Part shown: one piece after another, positions 57,006 through 62,977 of the stretch
How the letters are laid out: each line of letters starts with the position of its first letter
Position numbering within the stretch: position 1 is the stretch's first letter
From: Kitasatospora phosalacinea
GTDB taxonomy: Bacteria; Actinomycetota; Actinomycetes; Streptomycetales; Streptomycetaceae
Assembly (NCBI RefSeq): GCF_000717185.1
Contig: NZ_JNYE01000033.1
Coordinates: forward strand, 1-62,977
Length of the DNA stretch: 62,977 nt
Direction of reading: 5' to 3'
Position numbers and translations under genes: made by a program
The notes under the pieces: model-generated
Told to the model about the DNA's origin: nothing
Databases searched by the model: none
The model's input: only the letters and a program-made list of their open reading frames with translations

Positions 57006-57494
57006 ATGAAGCAGGCCACTCTCAAGGCTGCCGGTACCGCCGCGCTCGGCGTCGCCTTCGCCGCGGTCGCCGCGGGCTCCGCCGCCGCCGCGCCGGTCGC
57101 CCCCGGCGGCCTCGGACTGCCGACCAGCGCGCTCACCAACCCCGGCGTGACCGGCGCGGCCACCGGCGCGGTGAGCAAGCTCCCCGGCGGCGACCAGCTC
57201 GGCACCGTGACCGGCACCCTCAACCCGACCGCCGGCGCCCCGGCCGCCGCCCCCGCGCCCGCCGAGGAGCAGGCCCCGCCGGTCGCCGAGCAGACCGGCC
57301 CGGGCGGCGTGGACCAGGAGCAGGGCGCCCCCGCGCCCGCCGCGGCCAACCGGGTCGGCGGGCTGGACTCCGTCCCCGGCGGCCAGGGCCTGGCCAAGAC
57401 CCCGGTCGGCGGCGTGGTCGGCACCCTGACCAGCCTCTCCCCGACCGGCGGCGGCGCCCCCGGCCTGCCCGGCCTGCCGGGCCTGGGCGGCTGA
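57006..57494 (+). CDS. Small secreted Gly/Pro/Ala-rich protein
   Basis: A 162-residue exported protein. Signal peptide at the N-terminus (KAAGTAALGVAFAAVAAGSAAAAP); the mature part is low-complexity (PGGLGLPTSALTNPGVTGA; ending GAPGLPGLPGLGG) with no cysteine. Resembles abundant streptomycete secreted proteins of unknown, possibly surface-related, role. Start ATG 57006, no recognised promoter. A strong terminator follows. Confidence 0.75.
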   Translation: MKQATLKAAGTAALGVAFAAVAAGSAAAAPVAPGGLGLPTSALTNPGVTGAATGAVSKLPGGDQLGTVTGTLNPTAGAPAAAPAPAEEQAPPVAEQTGPGGVDQEQGAPAPAAANRVGGLDSVPGGQGLAKTPVGGVVGTLTSLSPTGGGAPGLPGLPGLGG

Positions 57495-57510
57495 CCCGGC
57501 GGTAGGCGTG

Positions 57511-57550
57511 GCCGGAGGGCCGTTCCCGTACGCGGGAGCGGCCCTCCGGC
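57511..57550 (+). terminator. Terminator after the secreted protein
   Basis: GCCGGAGGGCCG pairs with CGGCCCTCCGGC, extended inward by TCCCG/CGGGA, giving a stem of about 17 bp with two single-base bulges. Confidence 0.85.
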
Positions 57551-57562
57551 GCGCCCGGGGGC

Positions 57563-57763
57563 GGTGGCGCGCAGCGGTGTTCGGCGGTGTTCGTGCGGTC
57601 CGAAGTGGCGGTGCTGCGGGGGTTCCTGCGGGAGGATCGGCGGCAGGGCCAGGTGGGCCCGTTCGCGGCGACGTGCTCCAACGCCCGGGCGGGCTGCCGG
57701 TGTTCGGTGGCGCGCAGCGGTGTTCGGCGGTGTTCGTGCGGTCCGAAGTGGCGGTGCTGCGGG
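57563..57763. repeat. Exact 58-bp direct repeat next to pspC
   Basis: 57563-57620 and 57706-57763 are identical (both begin GGTGGCGCGCAGCGGTGTTC). The sequence after copy 1 also resembles the pspC 3' end that follows copy 2 (CCTGCGGGAGGA...CCAGGT), so a block of about 90-105 bp was duplicated and its flank has since diverged. Confidence 0.9.
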
Positions 57764-57770
57764 CGGTGGA

Positions 57771-57953
57771 TCAGGGCTCCTGCGGGAGGACCAGCCACAG
57801 CGCCAGGTAGATCAGGAACTGCGGGCCGGGCAGCAGGCAGGACGCCAGGAAGATGGCCCTGACCGTCCACGGCGTGAGGCCGAAGCGCCGGGCGATCCCG
57901 GCGCAGACGCCGGCGATGACGCGGTTGTGACGAGGACGGGCGAGGCTGCTCAT
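57771..57953 (-). CDS. PspC-domain small membrane protein
   Basis: A 60-residue protein that is essentially one PspC domain: RPRHNRVIAGVCAGIARRFG, then LTPWTVRAIFLASCLLPGP and a hydrophobic YLALWLVLP. PspC domains occur in envelope-stress membrane proteins. Start ATG 57953 after GGAGGAGA. Its 3' end abuts the 58-bp repeat. Confidence 0.88.
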   Translation of the reverse strand: MSSLARPRHNRVIAGVCAGIARRFGLTPWTVRAIFLASCLLPGPQFLIYLALWLVLPQEP

Positions 57954-58018
57954 CGTCTCCTCCGGGGAGTGTGGCCGGTGCGGTCCGTCCGCCCCGGTGA
58001 TGTCTCCATCGTCCCGCC

Positions 58019-58374
58019 GTGACCTGCGGCTTCGCGTCCACCGTGAAGCCGATCCGGACCCTGGTCCGCTCCCCGGTCGGGGGGACGCCGGACTCGGGGT
58101 CGGGTCCGGGTCCACCCCGGGTTTGCAGCTGCACCGGCTCTCCCGGCACCGCCGCGGTCGGCACCCGGCGGGTCGAGGGCAGGTCGACGGCACCACGGCG
58201 GTCGTCCTGGAGGTGCGGAACGCCGAGCGCACCGGCCTGCCGCCGGAGGCCGTCGTGGCCGGCGAGGGCGAGCCCCGCCTGCTGTCGGTGGGCAGGGGCG
58301 GCCGCAGCCTGCGGTGCGGCGACTTCGACCCGCCTTCGGTCGTGGTCAAAGGGAAAATTTCCGCCGGACAATGA
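58019..58374 (+). pseudogene. Frameshifted remnant of a third tandem lipoprotein paralogue
   Basis: Two frames of this stretch match the C-terminal part of the lipoproteins at 58478 and 59416. In one frame GTAAVGTRRVEG parallels GTKGEVKKVGG; after a shift near 58185 the other frame reads TTAVVLEVRN, VVAGEGEPRLLSVG and CGDFDPPSVVV, paralleling DAIVLKVKDD, VANEGEAYLLSVT and FSDFDKPVKV. The N-terminal two thirds, including the lipobox, are gone. It lies directly upstream of the two intact copies and in the same orientation. Confidence 0.7.
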
Positions 58375-58379
58375 ATGGT

Positions 58380-59415
58380 AAAGCTGAGGTAAAGAAGGTG
58401 GAGGTGGTGGCGCGGCCGTCCCCGCCCGCTGGGAGACTCGCGAATCCGATCGTCATAGAAAACCTGGGGAAGCCCTGATGCGTACGAACCGGCTGCTGGC
58501 CGTCACCGTGCTGTCCGTTCTCGGTGTCACCGGCCTGACGGCCTGCAACTCGGACGGGGACGGGGACAAGGCGAACGACGCCGCGCCCGCCGCCTCCGCC
58601 CCGGCCTCGGCCGCGGCCTCCAAGCCCGCCGAGGGCGGCGGCCTGGAGAAGCTGACGGTCGAGGAGATCCTCACCAAGATGCGGGCCGCGAACAGCAAGC
58701 TCACCAGCGTCAAGGCGACCATCAGCGTCGTCGACGCGGAGAGCGACGTCAGCGGCACCGTCGCCACCGACTCCTCCGGCAACTGCACCGCCGACCTCTC
58801 CATCAAGGACCAGGGCAAGTTCTCCGTCCTGCGCACCGGCGGCAAGACCTGGCTCAAGCCGGACGCGCAGTTCATCAAGCTGGTCGTCCCCACCGCCAAC
58901 GCCTCCGTCACCAACATGATCGCGGGCAAGTGGCTGACCGGCGGCAGCATGGACAGCCAGGCGGAGGGTTTCGCCAGCTTCTGCGACATGCCGCTGGAGG
59001 TGCTGAAGTCGGCCGGTCAGGACGAGAAGGGCGCCCCCGACAACACCGGCACCAAGGGCGAGGTCAAGAAGGTCGGCGGCGTCGACGCGATCGTCCTCAA
59101 GGTGAAGGACGACGAGGGCTCGCCGATGGAGGCCGCCGTCGCCAACGAGGGCGAGGCCTACCTGCTGTCGGTGACCAGCGGCGACGAGGGCAGCATGCAG
59201 TTCAGCGACTTCGACAAGCCGGTCAAGGTCACCGCCCCGACCGCCGACCAGATCGTCGACCTGGACTCGCTCACCGCCGCCGCGGGCTGACCCGCCCGGT
59301 CACCGGGCAACCGGTCACAAAGCCGAGGTAAAGAAGGCGTAGGCGGTGCAGCGGCCGGTTCCGCCCGCTGGGAGACTCGCGCATCCGATTGCCATGGAAG
59401 CGTAGGGAAACTCTG
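58380..59415. repeat. Duplicated leader region of the lipoprotein genes
   Basis: 58380-58477 and 59319-59415 are close copies of a ~98-bp leader (AAAGCYGAGGTAAAGAAGG, CCGCCCGCTGGGAGACTCGC, CTGATG at the start codon). Together with the coding copies they show that the duplicated unit was leader plus gene. Confidence 0.88.
58478..59290 (+). CDS. LppX/LolA-fold-like lipoprotein, paralogue A
   Basis: A 270-residue lipoprotein: signal RTNRLLAVTVLSVLGVTG, lipobox LTAC, an Asp/Ala/Pro-rich linker, then a domain from LEKLTVEEILTKMRAAN to the end. Streptomycete relatives are classed with the LppX_LprAFG group, which in mycobacteria bind lipids or glycolipids outside the membrane. Conserved blocks: DSSGNCTADL, KTWLKPDAQF, FCDMPLEV and EAYLLSVTSGDEGS. 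Probably surface-exposed. Confidence 0.82.
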   Translation: MRTNRLLAVTVLSVLGVTGLTACNSDGDGDKANDAAPAASAPASAAASKPAEGGGLEKLTVEEILTKMRAANSKLTSVKATISVVDAESDVSGTVATDSSGNCTADLSIKDQGKFSVLRTGGKTWLKPDAQFIKLVVPTANASVTNMIAGKWLTGGSMDSQAEGFASFCDMPLEVLKSAGQDEKGAPDNTGTKGEVKKVGGVDAIVLKVKDDEGSPMEAAVANEGEAYLLSVTSGDEGSMQFSDFDKPVKVTAPTADQIVDLDSLTAAAG

Positions 59416-60234
59416 ATGCGTACGAACCGGCTGCTGGCCGTCACCGTGCTGTCCGTCCTCGGTGTCACCGGCCTGACGGCCTGCAACTCGGGCGGGGGCG
59501 ACGACAAGAAGGGCGACGCCGCGCCCGCCGCCTCCGCCCCGGCCTCCGCCTCCGCCGCGGCCTCCGAGCCCGCCGCGGGCGGCGGCCTGGAGAAGCTGAC
59601 GGTCGCCGAGATCACGGCGAAGTCCCGGGCCGCGGGCGCGAAGCTGACCAGCGCCAAGCTGGTCGCCAAGGTGACCCAGGAGGGGACCACCATGAGCGCC
59701 AGCGTCGCCGCCGACTCCTCCGGCAACTGCACCGGCACCATCGGCATCGAGGGCAAGGGGACGGCGGACGTCCGGCGCACCGCCGACAAGGTCTGGGTCA
59801 AGCCGGACGCCGAGTTCTTCGCGACGGTGATCCCCAACGGCGACACCCCCGCCGCCCAGAAGCTCGTCGGCAAGTGGCTGGCCTCCAGCAAGGCCGACGA
59901 CATCGCGAACTTCGCCGAGTTCTGCGACATGGCCCTGACCATGCAGACGAAGATCGGCCTGAACGACGACGGCACCCCCGACAACACCGGGACCAAGAGC
60001 GGCACCAAGAAGGTCGACGGCATCGACGCGATCCTCATCGTCGGCAAGGACGACGACGGCAAGCCGGTGGACGCCACCATCGCCGCCGAGGGCGAGCCCT
60101 ACCTGCTGACGGTGGACGACGAGGCCGTGAACAGCATGAAGTTCAGCGACTTCAACGAGCCGGTGCAGGTCACCGCCCCGGCAGCCGACCAGGTCATCGA
60201 CCTGAAGTCGTTCGGGGGCGCCGCCAAGAGCTGA
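59416..60234 (+). CDS. LppX/LolA-fold-like lipoprotein, paralogue B
   Basis: A 272-residue tandem paralogue of the preceding gene. The signal peptide is virtually identical (first ~27 residues), while the mature domain has diverged: KVWVKPDAEFF, FCDMALTMQTK and EPYLLTVDDEAVNS. The duplication includes the leader, so both copies are probably transcribed in the same way. Start ATG 59416 after AGGGAAA. Confidence 0.82.
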   Translation: MRTNRLLAVTVLSVLGVTGLTACNSGGGDDKKGDAAPAASAPASASAAASEPAAGGGLEKLTVAEITAKSRAAGAKLTSAKLVAKVTQEGTTMSASVAADSSGNCTGTIGIEGKGTADVRRTADKVWVKPDAEFFATVIPNGDTPAAQKLVGKWLASSKADDIANFAEFCDMALTMQTKIGLNDDGTPDNTGTKSGTKKVDGIDAILIVGKDDDGKPVDATIAAEGEPYLLTVDDEAVNSMKFSDFNEPVQVTAPAADQVIDLKSFGGAAKS

Positions 60235-60239
60235 CCCGC

Positions 60240-60788
60240 TCAGCGGCGCGGCGCGGCCGTCGAGCCGAGCACCGACAGCGCGGGGGCCGGAACGGGACGC
60301 GGACGCGTGCCGTCCCGGCCCCCCGCGCGTTCCGCAGGCGGGGCCGCGGGGGCCGTCCGGCGCCGCTCCAGGGCGCGCAGCGGCGGCACCAGCAGCAGGT
60401 GGGCCAGCGCGGCGCCCGCGGTGCCGAGCAGGATGTCGTCCACGTCCAGGACGTGCCCGGGCGCCCAGCCCTCCAGGATCTCCAGCCCGGTGCCGAGCAG
60501 CGCGGCCCCGGCGGTGGTGCGCAGGAAGGACGGCAGCCGGGACCGCGACGGCGAACCCACCGCCAGCGGCAGCAGCACCCCGATCGGGGCCAGCGGCAGC
60601 AGCCCCGAGGCCAACTGCCGGACGGCGGCCGCCCCGCCGAGGGCGAGCGCCTGGCGCACCGAGGCGAACGGGGTGAGGTTGGGCGGGCTGGTCCAGGCCG
60701 CGGGCACCTGGCGCAGGCTCAGCCAGCCGAGCAGCAGCAGGTGGAGGCCCAGCAGCACCCGGGACGCCGTCCGCCACCGGTACGGCAC
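60240..60788 (-). CDS. VanZ-family membrane protein
   Basis: A protein of about 182 residues with four hydrophobic segments and the VanZ-like core NLTPFASVRQALALG, LLPLAPIGVLLPLA and VLDVDDILLGTAGAAL. VanZ family proteins are membrane proteins linked in one case to teicoplanin resistance but mostly uncharacterised. Start is set at GTG 60788; GTG 60860 would add a polar N-terminus. A near-perfect 25-base hairpin covers the Shine-Dalgarno of GTG 60788. The tail is Arg/Ala/Pro-rich. Confidence 0.8.
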   Translation of the reverse strand: MPYRWRTASRVLLGLHLLLLGWLSLRQVPAAWTSPPNLTPFASVRQALALGGAAAVRQLASGLLPLAPIGVLLPLAVGSPSRSRLPSFLRTTAGAALLGTGLEILEGWAPGHVLDVDDILLGTAGAALAHLLLVPPLRALERRRTAPAAPPAERAGGRDGTRPRPVPAPALSVLGSTAAPRR

Positions 60789-60790
60789 CG

Positions 60791-60815
60791 CCCTCCCGTC
60801 CGTCGGACGGGAGGG
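60791..60815 (-). promoter_or_regulatory. Hairpin overlapping the VanZ Shine-Dalgarno
   Basis: CCCTCCCGTCCG (60791-60802) pairs perfectly with 60804-60815 around one base. In the minus-strand mRNA the GGGAGGG Shine-Dalgarno forms its 3' arm, two bases before GTG 60788. The remainder of the 317-base gap to 61105 is GC-rich with no gene that I can see. Confidence 0.5.
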
Positions 60816-61105
60816 CGCGCGGTCGGCGTTCGCGTGGTCGCTCGGTGCTGAGGTGTGCACACTGCGGGGGACGCAGCTTCCGTCCGGCCCGGTTCCCCGG
60901 GGCCCGGCAGGCGCGCATTCAGGGGCCCGGGCCCCGGCGGGGCCGAGCTGCCGACGGCCGGAGCCCGGCGGGGCGTCCGTGCTGCTTCGGGCCGCGACCA
61001 GCACCCGAAGCCGGTGCGTGCACCGGCGGTGAACCCGCAGCAGACCCGTTCCCGCTGTTCCCCGGGCCCCGGCGGGGCTCTCGCGGCGGGGACCTCGCCG
61101 GGGGC

Positions 61106-61402
61106 TCAGGTGCAGTGGTTCGGGTCCGGGGAGGGAGCGACGAAGGCTTCGGCCGGGGAGGCGGAGGCGGGAGCGGAGGCGGCGGGGGTCCTGGTGGGCG
61201 CCTTGCCCGGGGCGGGGGCGGCGGGGGCGGGGCTCTCCGGGGCCTTGGGGGCGAGGAGTTCGCTGGGGCAGGCGGTGCGGCTGGCCGGGGCCCCGGCGTC
61301 GACCGGGACCGCGGTGGGGCGGATGCCGCAGCCGGCCAGCAGGGCGGGGGCGAGCAGGCCGCCGGCCAGCAGGGCGAGCGGGCGGAGCCGGCGGGTGGTC
61401 AT
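61106..61402 (-). CDS. Small lipoprotein coupled to the AfsQ2-like kinase
   Basis: A 98-residue lipoprotein (RRLRPLALLAGGLLAPALLAG then lipobox Cys). The mature part is short and Ala/Pro/Ser-rich with two later cysteines (RTACPSEL; NHCT). Its ATG overlaps the kinase stop (ATGA), so it is made with the kinase and may be an accessory sensor outside the membrane, as inferred for other small lipoproteins encoded beside streptomycete two-component systems. Confidence 0.8.
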   Translation of the reverse strand: MTTRRLRPLALLAGGLLAPALLAGCGIRPTAVPVDAGAPASRTACPSELLAPKAPESPAPAAPAPGKAPTRTPAASAPASASPAEAFVAPSPDPNHCT

Positions 61403-62910
61403 CGGGCCTCCTCCGGCCCGGGGGCGGGCGGTTGGGTGAGCGGGAGGGTCAGGGTGAAGACCGCGCCGACGCCGTCCGGGTTGTTGGCGGCGGTGATGTC
61501 GCCGCCGTGGATGCGGGCGTTGGCCTCGGCGATGGACAGGCCCAGGCCGCTGCCCTCGGAGCGGGCCCGGCCCTTGTCGGCCTTGTAGAAGCGGTCGAAG
61601 ACGTGCGGCAGCACGTCCTCCGGGATGCCGGGGCCGCCGTCGGAGACCGAGACGACGACGGTGTGCGCCTCGTCGTCCTGGCGGACCCGCACCTTGACCG
61701 GGGAGCCGCCGTGCTTGAGCGCGTTGCCGATCAGGTTGGCGAACACCACGTCCAGGCGGCGGGGGTCGACCACGGCCAGGATGCCGCGCGGGGCGTCGAG
61801 TTCGACCGCGTCGTACCAGGCGCGGCCGTCGATGCAGGACATGATCAGGTCGGCCATGTCGACCTCGTCGGCGACCAGCTTGGCGGTGCCCGCGTCGAAG
61901 CGGGTGACCTCCATCAGGTTCTCCACCAGGTCGGAGAGCCGCCGGGTCTCGGAGACCACGAGCCGCACGGCCGGTTCGATCATCGGGTCGAGGAGGTCGG
62001 CCTCGTCCTCCAGGATGTCGGTGACGGCGGTCATCGCGGTCAGCGGGGTGCGCAGCTCGTGCGACATGTCGGCGACGAAGCGCCGGGACTGCGCCTCGCG
62101 CGCGCTCAGCTCCGCGACCTGCTCCGACAGCGACTCCGCGGTGCGGTTGAACGTCCGTGCCAGTTCGGCGAGTTCGTCGTTGCCCTCGACGTCGAGCCGG
62201 GTGTCGAGCTCGCCCTCGCCGAGCCGCCGGGCGGCGTCCCCGAGGCGGCGCACCGGCCGCAGCACGGTCGCCGAGGCGGCCTGGGCGAGCAGCGCCGAGC
62301 CGACCAGGGCGAGCAGGGTGGCGATGGCCAGCGACCAGCCGAGGGTGTTCAGGTCGGCGCGCTCGTTCTGCAGCGACTTGAACACGTACGCGGTCGGCCC
62401 GCCCGGCACCACCTTCGTCCCGCCGACCACGTACGGCCCGGCGAGGTTCACCCGCTGCCAGTACAGGTGGTACTCGTACGGGTTGCCGGGGCCGGTCTCG
62501 CGCGGCTTGTTCACCGCGGTGACCAGGGCCGTGGGCACCTGGCGGACGGTGAACGCGATCGGGTCGGAGGAGGCGGTGCAGTCCGGCACCGCGTCGTCGA
62601 CCACCACCACGTCGTAGGCCAGCCCGGAGCTGGCGACCTGGGTGGCGAGCGCCGTCAGGTCCTGGCAGGTGGGCTGCAGCGGCAGCTGCGAGACGTTCCG
62701 GGTCAGCGACCCCCGGAAGTCGTTCAGGGCGGTGTCCTGGGCGCGCTTGAGCACCGCGTCGCGGTTCAGCCAGTAGGCGATGCCGGACGCGGAGACGGCG
62801 GTGACCAGCGCGACCGCGGCGAACACCGCGATCAGCCGGACCCGCAGCGAACTGAGCCGCCGCCAGGACGCCGAACGGGCCCGGCGCGGCGCGGTCTGGA
62901 GGTCGGTCAA
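61399..62910 (-). CDS. afsQ2: Two-component sensor histidine kinase, AfsQ2-like
   Basis: A 503-residue kinase: one N-terminal membrane helix (LRVRLIAVFAAVALVTAVSA), an extracellular sensor domain with two cysteines (residues ~50-190), a second helix (LGWSLAIATLLALVGSALLA), HAMP, the phosphoacceptor SHELRTPLTAM, N-box NLIGNALKHGG, and G-boxes SDGGPGIP and GSGLGLSI. Order after add suggests AfsQ2 of the AfsQ1/Q2 system controlling secondary metabolism; the AfsQ1 gene would lie just beyond the window. Start TTG 62910 is unusual and has only a weak GAGAG upstream. Confidence 0.8.
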   Translation of the reverse strand: MTDLQTAPRRARSASWRRLSSLRVRLIAVFAAVALVTAVSASGIAYWLNRDAVLKRAQDTALNDFRGSLTRNVSQLPLQPTCQDLTALATQVASSGLAYDVVVVDDAVPDCTASSDPIAFTVRQVPTALVTAVNKPRETGPGNPYEYHLYWQRVNLAGPYVVGGTKVVPGGPTAYVFKSLQNERADLNTLGWSLAIATLLALVGSALLAQAASATVLRPVRRLGDAARRLGEGELDTRLDVEGNDELAELARTFNRTAESLSEQVAELSAREAQSRRFVADMSHELRTPLTAMTAVTDILEDEADLLDPMIEPAVRLVVSETRRLSDLVENLMEVTRFDAGTAKLVADEVDMADLIMSCIDGRAWYDAVELDAPRGILAVVDPRRLDVVFANLIGNALKHGGSPVKVRVRQDDEAHTVVVSVSDGGPGIPEDVLPHVFDRFYKADKGRARSEGSGLGLSIAEANARIHGGDITAANNPDGVGAVFTLTLPLTQPPAPGPEEAR

Positions 62911-62929
62911 AAAACTCTCACAGCTCGGA

Positions 62930-62977
62930 GGGGACGCGGAGGGGACGCGGGGGGACGCGGGGGGAGGCGGGGGAGGG
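62930..62977. repeat. G-rich 10-bp tandem repeat upstream of the kinase
   Basis: About four copies of GGGGACGCGG-like units run to the window end, giving repeated runs of four to six G on the plus strand and an obvious G-quadruplex potential. It lies in the presumed leader or intergenic region of the afsQ2-like gene. Confidence 0.7.

Noticed and set aside
57563..57763. The 58-bp repeats as ends of an insertion element
   Set aside because: They are direct, not inverted, the 85-bp interval has no transposase, and they extend into a pspC-like end, so local duplication explains them.
61005..61105. A small gene between the VanZ and lipoprotein genes
   Set aside because: Open frames exist on both strands but all are Arg/Gly/Pro-rich without a ribosome site or plausible start.

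Overview
The window is about 63 kb of very GC-rich (>70%) actinobacterial chromosome with strong third-position GC bias, many GTG/TTG starts, stop-start overlaps and stem-loop terminators. Gene content and order (purN-purH, folD-DUF3017-mdh, trpS, DD-carboxypeptidase, sdhCDAB, a methylmalonyl-CoA mutase large subunit, bmpA-ABC-cdd-deoA-add, an AfsQ2-like kinase) match the core of a Streptomyces or Kitasatospora chromosome. No tRNA, rRNA, CRISPR array, insertion sequence or prophage was seen.

Layout: (1) 1-4.2 kb, a LuxR-type two-component pair, then a decayed XRE/DUF5753 regulator with its DUF397 partner. (2) 4.2-14.2 kb, housekeeping: purine synthesis (purN, purH), RDD and DUF2752 membrane proteins, folD, mdh, a CorC-like membrane protein, trpS and a 2H phosphoesterase. 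(3) 14.3-25.7 kb, an accessory wall-glycopolymer island: a Stealth phosphotransferase, two large CDP-glycerol glycerophosphotransferase-like proteins (one fused to a GT2 domain), a separate GT2, a YihY membrane protein and a methyltransferase. (4) 25.7-36.7 kb, DD-carboxypeptidase, exported and membrane proteins, succinate dehydrogenase, a lipoprotein, a UraD-like protein and an SDR enzyme. (5) 36.8-44.5 kb, mutase large subunit, sedolisin protease, M20 amidohydrolase and a Tat-exported beta-helix protein. (6) 44.7-56.8 kb, a nucleoside uptake and salvage block (binding lipoprotein, ATPase, two permeases, cytidine deaminase, thymidine phosphorylase, adenosine deaminase), interrupted by an MFS/Uma2/LysR cassette. 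(7) 57-63 kb, an exported protein, a PspC protein, a tandem lipoprotein family with a decayed extra copy, a VanZ protein and an AfsQ2-like kinase with a small lipoprotein.

The most interesting signal is regulatory. The 12-bp palindrome CTACGCGCGTAG or a close variant lies upstream of purN, bmpA, deoA and add, and in three cases runs directly into a TAGNGT hexamer that looks like a -10 box. All four units belong to purine or nucleoside metabolism, so they look like one local regulon under a shared repressor.

Other notable points: an amber codon and missing start in the XRE gene; two genes with an excellent Shine-Dalgarno sequence before a non-canonical start (CTG for the UraD-like gene, ATC for the nucleoside ABC ATPase); glutamine where the first catalytic histidine is expected in the larger glycerophosphotransferase; a UraD-like protein lacking the usual catalytic motifs; a perfect 18-bp palindrome before mdh; a frameshifted third copy of the tandem lipoprotein; an exact 58-bp direct repeat beside pspC; and several short tandem repeats in intergenic DNA.
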